A program made the position numbers and the translations under genes. Below the pieces are notes generated by a model. It did not search any database, had not been told where the DNA came from, and saw nothing but the letters and a program-made list of their open reading frames with translations. A DNA stretch of 64,000 nt, from contig DATCIJ010000041.1 in the NCBI GenBank assembly GCA_036507855.1, positions 74,553-138,552 of the forward strand. Direction: 5' to 3'. Shown here piece by piece: positions 1 to 8,697 of the stretch; the stretch's first letter is position 1; every line of letters starts with the position of its first letter. The stretch is from JABWBJ01 sp036507855. Lineage in GTDB: Bacteria; Gemmatimonadota; Gemmatimonadetes; Gemmatimonadales; Gemmatimonadaceae.

Positions 1-1
1 G

Positions 2-1381
2 CGGCAACAGGGCATGCTGCTCCAGCTGGAGAACTACTATCGAAACGAGATTCCCCGGCTGAAGCTCGAGTCCCAGGTCCTGGCGGACATCTACGTCTCG
101 GATGCCAAGCTCTGGAGTGCCTATCGGGATGAGCACGACTCGGCGCAAGTCAGCTTCGTGACCTTCGACCCGAACACGATTTCAGACAGTGCCGCGACCG
201 TCGCTGACGCCGATATCCGTCGCTACTACGACGACAACAAGAAACGCTTCGAACGCCGCGGCCGCGCGGTCGTGAGTCTCCTGGTGATTCCGCGCACCGT
301 CAGCGCCGCGGATTCCCAGGCAGTGCGGTCACGGGTCGATAGTCTTCGCGCGGAGATCCAGCGCGGAGCGAACTTCGAGGATGTGGCAGCCCGCGAATCG
401 GAGGACCAGTTCACGGCGACGACGGGCGGCTCGATGGGGACCCGGGGACGTGGCTCGATGGATCCGGCGATCGAGAAGGCGGCGTTTGCGCTCCGCGCGG
501 GCGAGCTGTCTCAGCCGGTCCTGGCGACTGACGGCTACCACCTGCTCAAGGTTGACACCAAGGCGGGCGATTCGGTCAGCCTGCGGCACATCCTCCGTCG
601 CATCGTCCAGAGTGACAGCAACGCAGTCGTCACGGACCGTCGCGCGGACGAATTGTCGCGCATCGCGGCCTCGTCCACCGAACCGCAGCGATTGGACAGT
701 GCCGCTACGGTCCTGGGCCTGAAGGCCGAAACGGTCCAGGCGTTCGAGGGGCAGCCACTCTTCACTGGCAACGGGATGGCGGCGGGTGTGAGTGCCTGGG
801 CCTTCGGCGGCGCCCGGCGCGGCGAGACGAGCGACTTGTTCGACACGGACGAGGGCTATTTCCTCGCGCGTCTGGATTCCCTGATTGAAGGCGGAACGGC
901 CCCGTTTGAAGACGTGCGCGACGACATTCGCACGCTGCTCCAGCGCCGTCGCAAGGGGGAGCTCATGGCCGCGCAAGCCCGGACGTTCGCCGAACGGGCC
1001 AACGCGAGTTCCCTTGAAACAGCGGCTCAGGAACGCGACCTGACGGTGACGCGCACGAACACCTTCGCGCGCGCGACGTTCGTGCCGGGGCTCGGTCGCC
1101 TGAACGCGGCCGTGGGTGCATCGTTCGCGCTTCCCATCGGCGCGGTCTCGGAGCCCATCGTCACCGACGATGGCGTCTTCGTGCTGCGCGTGGATCGTCG
1201 GGTCGAAGCGAGCCCAGACGCATTCGAGGCGCAGAAAGCCATTCAGCGCGCGAATGCCTTACGAGTGCTGCAGGAGGCGCGGATCCGCGAGTTCATGGAG
1301 GGCCTGCGCGAAAACGCCAATATCAAGGATCGCCGCAGGCAACTGAACGCCGCCGCCCGGGCACAGTCGGCACCGCAGTAG
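2..1381 (+). CDS. Peptidylprolyl isomerase, PpiD/SurA type (5' end outside window)
   Basis: This is a periplasmic-type foldase of the parvulin class, which isomerises prolyl bonds in outer-membrane and periplasmic clients. The frame is open to the left edge, so the true start and any signal or membrane anchor lie upstream; 459 codons are visible. A PpiC/rotamase domain sits roughly at residues 85-195, with the typical GG-S/M-G-RG loop, a FALRAGELSQPV strand and a TDGYHLLKV end. A second, more diverged rotamase-like half follows (about 215-400, ending in a similar VTDDGVFVLRV). The C-terminus is helical and charged. Two rotamase-like units suggest PpiD/SurA architecture. It converges on tatA with only 16 bp between stops and no obvious terminator. 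Family assignment is firm; PpiD versus SurA is not resolved. Confidence 0.85.
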   Translation, partial: RQQGMLLQLENYYRNEIPRLKLESQVLADIYVSDAKLWSAYRDEHDSAQVSFVTFDPNTISDSAATVADADIRRYYDDNKKRFERRGRAVVSLLVIPRTVSAADSQAVRSRVDSLRAEIQRGANFEDVAARESEDQFTATTGGSMGTRGRGSMDPAIEKAAFALRAGELSQPVLATDGYHLLKVDTKAGDSVSLRHILRRIVQSDSNAVVTDRRADELSRIAASSTEPQRLDSAATVLGLKAETVQAFEGQPLFTGNGMAAGVSAWAFGGARRGETSDLFDTDEGYFLARLDSLIEGGTAPFEDVRDDIRTLLQRRRKGELMAAQARTFAERANASSLETAAQERDLTVTRTNTFARATFVPGLGRLNAAVGASFALPIGAVSEPIVTDDGVFVLRVDRRVEASPDAFEAQKAIQRANALRVLQEARIREFMEGLRENANIKDRRRQLNAAARAQSAPQ

Positions 1382-1397
1382 AAGAGACAGGAGTCCC

Positions 1398-1649
1398 TCA
1401 ACTCATCAGCCTTCGCGGCTCCACCGGCTCCTCTTCCTTGGCGCGGGTGGAAGGCGCGGCGGGATTCAGTTGGTCAGAGGGGGCCTCTTCACGGATCGCG
1501 CGATCCGCATCGCTCAATCCTCTCTTGAATTCCTTGATGCTCTTCCCGAACGAAGCGCCAATTTCGGGAAGCCGCTTTGCCCCGAACAGCAGCAGCACGG
1601 CCACGAGAATCAGCAGGATTTCCATGAAACCAAGGTTCCCGAAATTCAT
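1398..1649 (-). CDS. tatA: Sec-independent translocase protein TatA/TatE family
   Basis: This 83-residue protein is the pore-forming component of the twin-arginine pathway, which exports folded proteins across the inner membrane. It has one N-terminal membrane helix (about residues 8-21), the conserved FG hinge followed by an amphipathic helix (AKRLPEIGASFGKSIKEFK), and a polar, Pro/Glu-rich tail. The ATG is preceded by AGGAG at good spacing, and that site overlaps the TAG stop of the upstream DUF4321 gene, so the two are probably translationally coupled. It ends the long minus-strand gene array. tatC lies 13.5 kb away in the same orientation, so the Tat genes are split here. Confidence 0.93.
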   Translation of the reverse strand: MNFGNLGFMEILLILVAVLLLFGAKRLPEIGASFGKSIKEFKRGLSDADRAIREEAPSDQLNPAAPSTRAKEEEPVEPRRLMS

Positions 1650-1658
1650 ACGACACTC

Positions 1659-1943
1659 CTAGAAGAGCGATCGAGCGATGAGGTACGCGATCAGGACGCC
1701 GACGAGGCTCAGGACCGAGACATCCAGGGCGACCGGACCCAACGCGAACTTCAAGATAATCAAATCCACCTGCAGGGGTCCCACGGAGGGCTGCAGCCCG
1801 CTGGTCAGAAACTCCTTTACCGCGCCTACGGGCAGGAACCTGCGGGCCAGCAGGGTCATGAAACCACCCACGACGAAGCCTATCGACAGGACGACGCCGT
1901 GGAAGAGGGCGCGACGCCGATTCGGAGAGGCTCCCGGCTTCAT
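1659..1943 (-). CDS. DUF4321-like small membrane protein
   Basis: This is a 94-residue protein of unknown function with two predicted membrane helices, about residues 12-33 and 73-92, joined by a loop containing a PLQVDLIILKFALG-like strand. The arrangement resembles DUF4321 proteins, which are small two-helix membrane proteins. Its ATG overlaps the stop of the polyprenyl synthase gene by 4 bp (ATGA), and its stop lies inside the ribosome-binding site of tatA, so it belongs to the same transcription and translation unit. No catalytic residues can be recognised. Placement between an isoprenoid gene and tatA gives no safe functional clue. Confidence 0.75.
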   Translation of the reverse strand: MKPGASPNRRRALFHGVVLSIGFVVGGFMTLLARRFLPVGAVKEFLTSGLQPSVGPLQVDLIILKFALGPVALDVSVLSLVGVLIAYLIARSLF

Positions 1944-2944
1944 GCGCGGCGCTCCATCACATAAGTGAGTGTGTCCTGCAGGGCCCGGCGCGCCGGACTG
2001 TCCGGCAGTCCCGACAGCACGTTATCGGCACGGGAAGCATACCGGTCCCCGCGTTCCCTGGCGTACTCCAAGCCACCCTCCTCGATAACGATCTCGATCA
2101 CGCGCGCGATCTGCGTGTCGTCAGGCACGGCGCTGTCAAACAGCACATCCACCGCGGCGCGGGAGGTCTTCGGCATGGACCTCAGCGCGGCAATCAGCGG
2201 CAGAGTGACCTTGTGCTCCCTGAGGTCGAGCCCCGTGGGTTTCCCGACCGTTGCCGATGCTTCGGTATAGTCCAGCAGGTCGTCGACGACCTGAAACGCC
2301 ATACCCAGATGCGAGCCGTACGCAGCCATGGCGTCGCGGAATCGTGCCGCGCCGCAGAGTGCCCCAACTTCGCAGGCCCCGGAGAAGAGCGCCGCAGTCT
2401 TGGCGCGGATAAGGAACTCGTAGTCCTCCTCCGAGAACCGGAGCGCGTCGAGCGCCGAGAGCTGCCTCATTTCGCCCAGCGTGAGCTCATTCGAAGCCTT
2501 GGCGAAGACACGCAATGCTTCCAGGTCGCCGAGTCGCACCAGTTCCTGCACGGCGCGCGAGTACAGGAAGTCGCCGGCAATCACGGCCACCTGGTGCGTG
2601 AATAGCGAATTGATGGTCGGCATCCCGCGACGCATTACCGAGTGATCAATCGCATCATCGTGGACGAGGGTCGCGAGGTGGATCAACTCGACCACCGCGG
2701 CATATGAGGCCGCGCGCGACTCGGCGACCCCCTCGACCTCGGACGACAGCAGGAGCAGCGTCGGGCGCAGCATCTTGCCCTTCATCAGCATCAGATGCTC
2801 GCTGACGCCGTTCAACAGCGCGCTGTCGACGGCGACGATGCGCCACATCTCCTCACCGACGCGGGCAAGCGACGCCCGTACCGGTGCCTGGATATATCCG
2901 AGAGTCACTTGTCCGGCCGGTGTTGGCCGGGCGCGAGCAGTCAC
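1940..2944 (-). CDS. All-trans polyprenyl diphosphate synthase (octaprenyl/solanesyl type)
   Basis: This 334-residue class I prenyltransferase condenses IPP onto an allylic diphosphate to make the quinone side chain. Both aspartate motifs are present: DDAID at about residues 96-100 and DDLLD at about 221-225. A KGKMLRPTLLLL segment precedes the first and the GKPTGLDLREHKVTLP segment follows the second. The reading frame continues upstream, but that extension overlaps the TPR gene. The GTG at 2944 gives a 4-bp GTGA overlap with the TPR stop and a normal family length, so I chose it; GTG at 2908 is also possible. It overlaps DUF4321 by 4 bp. A role in menaquinone synthesis is inferred; chain length cannot be read from the sequence. 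Confidence 0.9.
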   Translation of the reverse strand: MTARARPTPAGQVTLGYIQAPVRASLARVGEEMWRIVAVDSALLNGVSEHLMLMKGKMLRPTLLLLSSEVEGVAESRAASYAAVVELIHLATLVHDDAIDHSVMRRGMPTINSLFTHQVAVIAGDFLYSRAVQELVRLGDLEALRVFAKASNELTLGEMRQLSALDALRFSEEDYEFLIRAKTAALFSGACEVGALCGAARFRDAMAAYGSHLGMAFQVVDDLLDYTEASATVGKPTGLDLREHKVTLPLIAALRSMPKTSRAAVDVLFDSAVPDDTQIARVIEIVIEEGGLEYARERGDRYASRADNVLSGLPDSPARRALQDTLTYVMERRA

Positions 2945-5900
2945 TTGGTGAGGTTCCCCAGGGCGGCGACGCGCTCCGCGATGTCGCGAAACTCGATGTC
3001 GACCGCGAAGACCCGAAGATAATACGGCAGGGCTTCGGCGGGGCGACCCAGATGCTCGGTGGCGAATCCCAGGAGGTACAGGACCCCCACGAGCTGCTGG
3101 TCGTCGGTACCCGGGACTTCCGTGGCTCGCTGCAGAAGGGCCGCCGCAATCGGATACTGCTTCTTCTCCACGAAGCACTGACCCAGGGCTTCGTAGGACC
3201 GCACGCGGTGTGTGGCGCCGCGGAGCGCCTTCTGAAACTCCGCGATGGCCTCGTCGATCAGGCCCATCTCCTTGTAGGCAACGCCGAGGTCGTAGTGGGC
3301 CTCGTAGTCTTCGGCCTCGACATTCTCGGCAACGCCGCGCTTGAAGCGACGAAGCATCTCCTCAAAGTCCGCCTGCTCGTCACCGGTTGGCTTGGGATCC
3401 TCCACCTGCATGCGCGTGGACCGCACTGGTTCGGTGGTCCGCAACCACTCACCCAGATCGAAGTCCGCGTTGGTGCTGGGCGGAGTCTCATACCGAACCG
3501 GAACAGGACGGGAATGTTCAGTGCGCGCCGGTACCGCCTGCGGCGTCGGCACCCTGGGTGCGGGAGCCGGCTGTTCTTCTGCCTCTTCTTCAGGTGGACT
3601 GACCGCGGGCAATTCGGGTATCTGATGCTGAAGCTCGTCCGCGTAGTCGGCCGCGGTCTCCGCCAACTCCTCTACAACCGGATCGGCCTCAGCGACCGGC
3701 TCATCCTCTTCGAGCGGCTCGGTTTCAGCAACCGGCTCGGGTTCAGCAACCGGCTCGGGTTCAGCATCCGGCTCGGGTTCGGCAAGCGGCTCGGCTTCAG
3801 CGACCGGCTCGGCCTCCACGACCGGCTCGAACTCATCAACCGGCTCGGTCTCCGCGACCGGCTCGATCTCAGCGACCGGCTCGATCTCGGCGATCGCTGC
3901 TGGACCGTCGGGATACGCGCTCGTAGCCTCAACCCACTCAAGTTCCACGATGGCGGACGCAAGCGGGCTGACGGAAGCAGGGACGCCTTCTCCCCAATCC
4001 GGATCAGGAAGTTCGAGGCTCTCGACCGGAGTGTCCGGCGCGGGGATGTGCGGCTTCGGCACCTCAACCGCAGCTGCCGCCGGTTGAAGATCGTTCTCCA
4101 GATTCTCGTCAGACGCTGGCGGTTCAACGGCGACGCTTTCGGCCTGTTCGCGAGCGACGCCGCCCTCGATCGTTACGAGCTCGTCGGTCCACTGCCCGTG
4201 TTCTGGTCGCGCGGGAACCCCGCGAAGCCTGACGAGTTCGTCGGGCGCCAGGGTTGCCAGCGCGAATTCGGCGCGCTCATTCTGGGGATCCAGGTCGAGG
4301 ACCCTGCCGTACACAGCGACCGCCTTGTCACCGGCGCCCGTGCGGAAGAGCGCATCCGCCAGCTCGAGGTACGAGTGCGCCAGTCGCGCGCGATCCCGCG
4401 ATCGAACCGCGTACTCGACACGTTTCTGGTGATGCCTGACCGATGCCGGGAAGACGCCAAGGATCTCGTCGACGACTTCCTGCGCGAGATCCATGTCTCC
4501 CTGCAGCTCGAAGCCGGCCATGGCCATCTCCAGCTCGTAGAGTCCTCCGTCACGGTCACCGCTGTCGAGAAGCGCCTCACCAAGCTGGCGGCGCAGGTCC
4601 CAGTTCTCGGGCTCGAGCTCGAGGCGGTGCCGCAGATGTCCCTCGGCACCGCCTATCGAGATGGTCCCGCGTGGAGTTGGTACCACGACCTCTGGTGTCG
4701 CAGCGTCTTCGGGTTCCGGTCCGGAGTCCTCCGGACCAGCGGCTGAATCAACGAGTCCGAAGATGGGTGGAAACGCGTGCTCTTCGTCCGGGCCCGATGA
4801 CCCGCCGAAACTCGGCGGCATTGCCAGGAAGTCATCCGGCACGACGTCGTCGGGCTTTTCGACGGGCGTCTCCTCGGGGTCTTCCTGGATCGGCAGGAGC
4901 GGCTCGGGGTCATCGCCAATTCCGGGCAACGGATCGTCATGCGCCTCCGCCGGCGGCGGAACCGGTATCGCGGACGCGAGCGGCTGCTGCCCAGCCTCAC
5001 GAGCTGCCATGTCCGCCGCCAGGTCCGCCGCTTCATCGGCGGCTGTACGCGCGTCCTCCGCCGCGGCGGCGGACGCCGGCGAAAACGCCGGAACGACCAG
5101 GACCTCGTCAGGCGTCTCCGGCAGCTGTCCGGGGAGTGTCAGGTCATGCTCGCGATGAACCTGTTCGCGCGGCGCGTCATCGAGCTCGAGATCGGCGAAT
5201 TCGACCCCTGACATCGGAGTCTGATACCGTGGCGCCTCGTCGTCACCGGCGAGTTCATCCGCCTCCACCAGGAGGTCGTTCAGGGCCTTCTCGACGGGTT
5301 CCGGAATCGTCGCGGGTTCGCTCTCGATCATGTGCGCCGGCACGATCACTTCGATGTTTGCCAGCGTGGTCCCGGTATGTGACTCCGGTCCAACAACGAG
5401 TTCTGACCCCGCCGGCGTAAGCGAGCGTGCGACCGGCGCTGTCTCAACCGGTTCTGCTTCGACAGCCGTGGACTCGAAACCCTCCGGATGCGGCGTTTCC
5501 GTTTCAGCTTCCGCTTCAGCTTCCGCTTCAGCTGGCAGAAACGTGATGGAGAGCCCGGTCAGCGCTGGAACAACGGGAGTCAGCATCGGTGCGCGCGCCG
5601 ACGGCGGTTGCACCTTCGAGTGGTCTCGCGGCGTTCCTTGAGGCGCTGCGGAGTCAGACAGGTCCAGAAAGACCAGGCTCCCCGCAGCGGCGCTCTGCGG
5701 CTCGCGCCCCTCGCGTGGTGTCACCGACGGATCAATCGACCGCATGCGATCGATGGTCGCACGCGCTTCGGCCGCGCGACCTTCCGATTGCAGTTTCTGA
5801 TACAGCGACTGCAGCTGCTCGAGCGCTTCCCCCTTCCGGTTCTCTTTCGACAGGAGCTCAGCGAGCACGAGCCGGACATCGTCCTGGTCCGGATACAGCG

Positions 5901-6336
5901 ACGCGAATTCCTTCAGGGCGCGGAATGCCTCGTCGGCCATGCCGAGCTTCTGCATGCGATCCGCATACTCGAGGAAGTTCTTGCGAGCGTCGCTCTTGAA
6001 TCCCTTCTTGGCGCTGATCCGCGCCAGCTTGTAGTAGACCGCTGCCCGTCCCGGCGACTGGCGGAGGATCTTGCTGCAGAGCGCAATGGCGTTGTTGAGG
6101 TATCCGCGCTCGGCGTACATGTCCACGGCGCGCTCGTAGTATCCGAGCGCTTCGGTCACGCTCCCCTTCCGCATGAGCATGTCGCCCACGCGATTGAAGA
6201 GCGGCACATCTTCGTCGCCGAGGTCCTTCCCTCCCTCGTCGAGAATCTGGACGTACACCTCGAGTGCCCGATCGAACTGCTTCTTCTGCTCGAATTCCGC
6301 CGCGCGTTTCCGCAGCCTGGCCAGGGACGCGGACAT
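2941..6336 (-). CDS. Very large tetratricopeptide-repeat protein with acidic low-complexity linkers
   Basis: This is an 1131-residue protein built from three TPR blocks (N-terminal about 1-190, central about 560-720, C-terminal about 1000-1131) separated by long Glu/Pro/Ala/Asp-rich stretches. The best low-complexity stretch is a run of EPVAE-type units coded at about 3676-3897; a shorter AEAEAE run lies near 5500-5530. TPRs are protein-interaction scaffolds, and I see no catalytic domain. There is no signal peptide at the chosen start, MSASLARLRKRAAEF, so it looks cytoplasmic or peripherally associated. The ATG at 6336 overlaps the hutI stop (TGATG) and has a G-rich Shine-Dalgarno upstream. 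Its position between hutI and the prenyltransferase does not define a role. Confidence 0.8.
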   Translation of the reverse strand: MSASLARLRKRAAEFEQKKQFDRALEVYVQILDEGGKDLGDEDVPLFNRVGDMLMRKGSVTEALGYYERAVDMYAERGYLNNAIALCSKILRQSPGRAAVYYKLARISAKKGFKSDARKNFLEYADRMQKLGMADEAFRALKEFASLYPDQDDVRLVLAELLSKENRKGEALEQLQSLYQKLQSEGRAAEARATIDRMRSIDPSVTPREGREPQSAAAGSLVFLDLSDSAAPQGTPRDHSKVQPPSARAPMLTPVVPALTGLSITFLPAEAEAEAEAETETPHPEGFESTAVEAEPVETAPVARSLTPAGSELVVGPESHTGTTLANIEVIVPAHMIESEPATIPEPVEKALNDLLVEADELAGDDEAPRYQTPMSGVEFADLELDDAPREQVHREHDLTLPGQLPETPDEVLVVPAFSPASAAAAEDARTAADEAADLAADMAAREAGQQPLASAIPVPPPAEAHDDPLPGIGDDPEPLLPIQEDPEETPVEKPDDVVPDDFLAMPPSFGGSSGPDEEHAFPPIFGLVDSAAGPEDSGPEPEDAATPEVVVPTPRGTISIGGAEGHLRHRLELEPENWDLRRQLGEALLDSGDRDGGLYELEMAMAGFELQGDMDLAQEVVDEILGVFPASVRHHQKRVEYAVRSRDRARLAHSYLELADALFRTGAGDKAVAVYGRVLDLDPQNERAEFALATLAPDELVRLRGVPARPEHGQWTDELVTIEGGVAREQAESVAVEPPASDENLENDLQPAAAAVEVPKPHIPAPDTPVESLELPDPDWGEGVPASVSPLASAIVELEWVEATSAYPDGPAAIAEIEPVAEIEPVAETEPVDEFEPVVEAEPVAEAEPLAEPEPDAEPEPVAEPEPVAETEPLEEDEPVAEADPVVEELAETAADYADELQHQIPELPAVSPPEEEAEEQPAPAPRVPTPQAVPARTEHSRPVPVRYETPPSTNADFDLGEWLRTTEPVRSTRMQVEDPKPTGDEQADFEEMLRRFKRGVAENVEAEDYEAHYDLGVAYKEMGLIDEAIAEFQKALRGATHRVRSYEALGQCFVEKKQYPIAAALLQRATEVPGTDDQQLVGVLYLLGFATEHLGRPAEALPYYLRVFAVDIEFRDIAERVAALGNLTK
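3676..3897 (-). repeat. In-frame 18-bp tandem repeat coding EPVAE-type units in the TPR protein
   Basis: About a dozen degenerate 18-bp units (consensus on the plus strand ACCGGCTCGGGTTCAGCA) encode an acidic Glu-Pro-Val-Ala-Glu-x repeat. The period is a multiple of three, unlike the intergenic 7-bp tracts elsewhere in this window. Length variation between strains would therefore keep the frame. Confidence 0.8.
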
Positions 6337-7625
6337 CAGGACATCCCCCCGCTCCACGCCGGACGCCCCGCTACCCAGGTTCCGGCGCACCGATGGTCGC
6401 CGTACCAGTACGGGAGTTCCCGGATGTCTTCGATGTCGAAGAGCGCGAGGTCGGCGCGATAGCCGGGTGCCAGCTGGCCGGTCTCCGCGGCCAGGTCCAA
6501 CGCAGCCGCACCGTTCACGGTGGCCGCCAGCAGGGCTTCGGCCACCGACATGCGCAGCTGGCTCACCGCCAGCGTGAGGATGAGCGGGAAGTTCGGCGTC
6601 GGCGACGTGCCGGGATTGAAGTCGGTCGCCAACGCAACCACGGCGCCGTGGTCCAGGAGACCCCGGGCGGGCGCCTGGCGGTCCTTTCCGAGGAACAGGA
6701 GCGTGCCCGGAAGTAGTGTCGCCACCGTCTCCGAGTTGGCGAGCGCCCTGATGCCGTCATCGGTAATCGCGCCGAGATGGTCGGCCGAGGTGGCACGCAG
6801 CTCCGCCGCCAGCTCGGCGCCACCTGACGAGCCCAGCTCATCGGCGTGCAACTTGAGTCCGAGCCCGGCGTCTCGTGCCGCGCCGAGGATCTGCCTCGAT
6901 TCGGCAACGGTGTACGCGCCCGGCTCGCAGAAGACGTCGGCGAAATGCGCGAGCCCCTGTCTCGCGACACGAGGGATCATCTCGTGCACGAGCAGGGAGA
7001 TGTAGTTCGAGCGACCATCAGCAGTTGCGCGTGCCTCGAGGGGGATCTCGTGGGCGCCGAGGAAGGTCGGCACCAGCCATATTTGGACGATCGAAGACAC
7101 CTTCGCGATTACATGAAGCGTCTTGAGCTCGTCCTCGACCGTAAGTCCGTATCCTGACTTCACTTCCACAGTGGTGGTGCCATAGCTCGCCAGGCGTTGG
7201 AGCCTGGGAACAGCGAGCGCGACCAGCTCTGCTTCGGATCGGGCGCGAAGATCGCGCACCGAGGCGTGAATGCCGCCGCCTCGACGCGCGATCTCCATGT
7301 AGTCGAGCCCAGCGGCCCGCTGCTCCTGCTCCTCGGCCCGGGCACGGCCAAAAATCGCGTGCGTGTGGGAGTCGACGAGTCCGGGCATCAAAACGCGACC
7401 GCGGCAGTCAACAGGAGTGAAATGCGCATAACGAGGCTCGATGGCCTCGCGCGGTCCGACCGCGACGACGCGGCCATCCGCAACAGCGACGGCCGCGTCG
7501 GTCAGGACACCGGCGTCGTGCATCTCGTCGCCGCGCCGGGCGCGAGGCGGTCCGGCGCACGTGACGACCTGCGCCGCATTCAGGAAAAGGAGCGAGGGCG
7601 CCGGCAGTGTCGAGTTACGAGTCAC
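6336..7625 (-). CDS. hutI: Imidazolonepropionase
   Basis: This enzyme hydrolyses 4-imidazolone-5-propanoate to N-formimino-L-glutamate, the third step of histidine degradation. At 429 residues it has normal family length. The amidohydrolase metal site is visible as DSHTHAIFG (His87 and His89), HADELG in the middle of the barrel and ATDFNPGT near residue 330; KSGYGLT is a substrate-binding signature. The start is a GTG at 7625 that lies inside a 7-bp repeat tract, about 12 bp before the recognisable domain begins. The stop overlaps the start of the TPR gene (TGATG). It is in line with hutU and hutH, interrupted by a radical SAM gene. Confidence 0.95.
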   Translation of the reverse strand: MTRNSTLPAPSLLFLNAAQVVTCAGPPRARRGDEMHDAGVLTDAAVAVADGRVVAVGPREAIEPRYAHFTPVDCRGRVLMPGLVDSHTHAIFGRARAEEQEQRAAGLDYMEIARRGGGIHASVRDLRARSEAELVALAVPRLQRLASYGTTTVEVKSGYGLTVEDELKTLHVIAKVSSIVQIWLVPTFLGAHEIPLEARATADGRSNYISLLVHEMIPRVARQGLAHFADVFCEPGAYTVAESRQILGAARDAGLGLKLHADELGSSGGAELAAELRATSADHLGAITDDGIRALANSETVATLLPGTLLFLGKDRQAPARGLLDHGAVVALATDFNPGTSPTPNFPLILTLAVSQLRMSVAEALLAATVNGAAALDLAAETGQLAPGYRADLALFDIEDIRELPYWYGDHRCAGTWVAGRPAWSGGMS

Positions 7626-7646
7626 GATTCACGAATCACGAATAGG
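7612..7646. repeat. 7-bp tandem repeat tract (hutI start / radical SAM stop)
   Basis: Five heptamers, GAGTTAC, GAGTCAC, GATTCAC, GAATCAC and GAATAGG, follow one another without gaps. The tract contains both the GTG start of hutI and the TGA stop of the radical SAM gene. It shares a 13-mer (TCACGAATCACGA) with the reverse complement of the tract at 25117. Confidence 0.85.
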
Positions 7647-8619
7647 GTCGCGCCATCACGTCACGCACGCGCGAAAGCCGCAACGGCGCTTGCGCCTCGC
7701 CCCGGCAGGCGTAGAAGCATCGATTGCACTCGATCGGCCGGTAACGCCTGAAGTCACGCCAGTGGAAATCCGTCGGAAAATCGGGGCATCGCTTCACGCG
7801 TCCCGAGGGGTCGATATGGATCGTGCGGATGCCCGACTGGCAGGGCTCCGACAGTTCGCCGCGAAGGTAGCGAGGAATCTGCTCGAGGTAGTAGTCGGAG
7901 TTGGTGATGACGCCGCGTCGCCTTCGCTTCAGGGCAAGGAGCTCTCCGACGACCGCCTCCGCCTCTGCGATCCTTCCGTTCTGCAGAAGGTGATCGCGGT
8001 TTCCGTTCTTGAAATCGGTGTAGACGCTGAAATTCACGCCGACACCGAGTTCCTGCGCCAACCGCACGATCTCGACGACGTGAGCGAGGTTGTCCCGCTT
8101 GATGACCGTGTTGAAGCGGATCGCATCGATGCCGGCACTGCGCATCGCTCCCGCGGTGGCGAGGATCTTTCCTGTCAGCCCGGGAATGCCCCGCTCCGTG
8201 TCCTGCCTGCCGTCGACGTAGTCGAGGGAGATGTTGAACTGGCTGACGCCGGCTTCCCAGAGCGAGCGAGCACGTTCCGGCGTGAGCATTCCACCATGCG
8301 TGATCAGTGTGATGTACTTGAGCCGGATCGCGTCTCGGACCGCGGCCACCAGGTCCTCAAGGTCGCGCCGCAGCAGTGGCTCGCCGCCGGTGAAGGTCAC
8401 CAGCATCGGATTGAAGAACCGCGCCGCGTCAGCGCATCGCTCCGTCTCGTTCTCACGCTCCGTGGCCGGCGTCTTCCAGTAGTCGCAGAAGCCGCACCGC
8501 GCGTTGCAGCGCATCGTGACTTCGAAATGGACCAGCACGGGCCGCTGCGTCACGCCCAGCCATGCGTACTTGGCCAGGAAGAGCGGGACGTGCCAGGGCT
8601 TGAACCGCGAAGAGAGCAT
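7636..8619 (-). CDS. Radical SAM protein with C-terminal SPASM-like cysteine cluster
   Basis: The 327-residue protein carries the radical SAM [4Fe-4S] motif CNARCGFC (Cys38, Cys42, Cys45), a TFTGGEPLLR strand and a six-cysteine C-terminal region (CQSG, then KRCPDFP, then CNRCFYAC), which resembles the auxiliary-cluster SPASM/twitch domain. Such proteins generate a 5'-deoxyadenosyl radical and typically modify peptides or small molecules; the substrate here cannot be deduced. It sits between hutI and hutU, separated from both by 7-bp repeat tracts. No precursor peptide gene is visible beside it, so a RiPP role is unsupported. A role linked to histidine use is only suggested by position. Confidence 0.88.
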   Translation of the reverse strand: MLSSRFKPWHVPLFLAKYAWLGVTQRPVLVHFEVTMRCNARCGFCDYWKTPATERENETERCADAARFFNPMLVTFTGGEPLLRRDLEDLVAAVRDAIRLKYITLITHGGMLTPERARSLWEAGVSQFNISLDYVDGRQDTERGIPGLTGKILATAGAMRSAGIDAIRFNTVIKRDNLAHVVEIVRLAQELGVGVNFSVYTDFKNGNRDHLLQNGRIAEAEAVVGELLALKRRRRGVITNSDYYLEQIPRYLRGELSEPCQSGIRTIHIDPSGRVKRCPDFPTDFHWRDFRRYRPIECNRCFYACRGEAQAPLRLSRVRDVMARPYS

Positions 8620-8621
8620 CG

Positions 8622-8694
8622 AGGTCAGAGGTCCGAGGTCGGAGGTCGGAGGAGTGGCTCGTTGCGCTCTGACCTCGGACCTCGGACCCTGCCC
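8622..8694. repeat. 7-bp repeat tract in two complementary arms (long hairpin)
   Basis: The left arm has four AGGTCNG heptamers (8622-8649) and the right arm has CTCTGAC, CTCGGAC, CTCGGAC and CCTGCCC (8667-8694). The arms are reverse-complementary over about 16 bp with one mismatch and a loop of about 20 nt. The segment 8667-8683 is identical to 47515-47531 inside wbpD. It fills the hutU-radical SAM junction. Confidence 0.88.
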
Positions 8695-8697
8695 TGA

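Noticed and set aside
1382..1397. Two AAGAGAC/AGGAGTC heptamers between the PPIase and tatA as another tract
   Set aside because: Only 16 bp with two loosely matching units; too short to distinguish from chance.
3676..3897. EPVAE repeat considered as a member of the heptad family
   Set aside because: Its period is 18 bp and in frame; it is a protein-level repeat, distinct from the 7-bp tracts.
2884..4746. Very long plus-strand open frame (about 620 codons) opposite the TPR gene
   Set aside because: Antisense shadow: high-GC DNA keeps a long frame open opposite a real gene. It has no domain and its composition is Arg/Leu/Gly-skewed.
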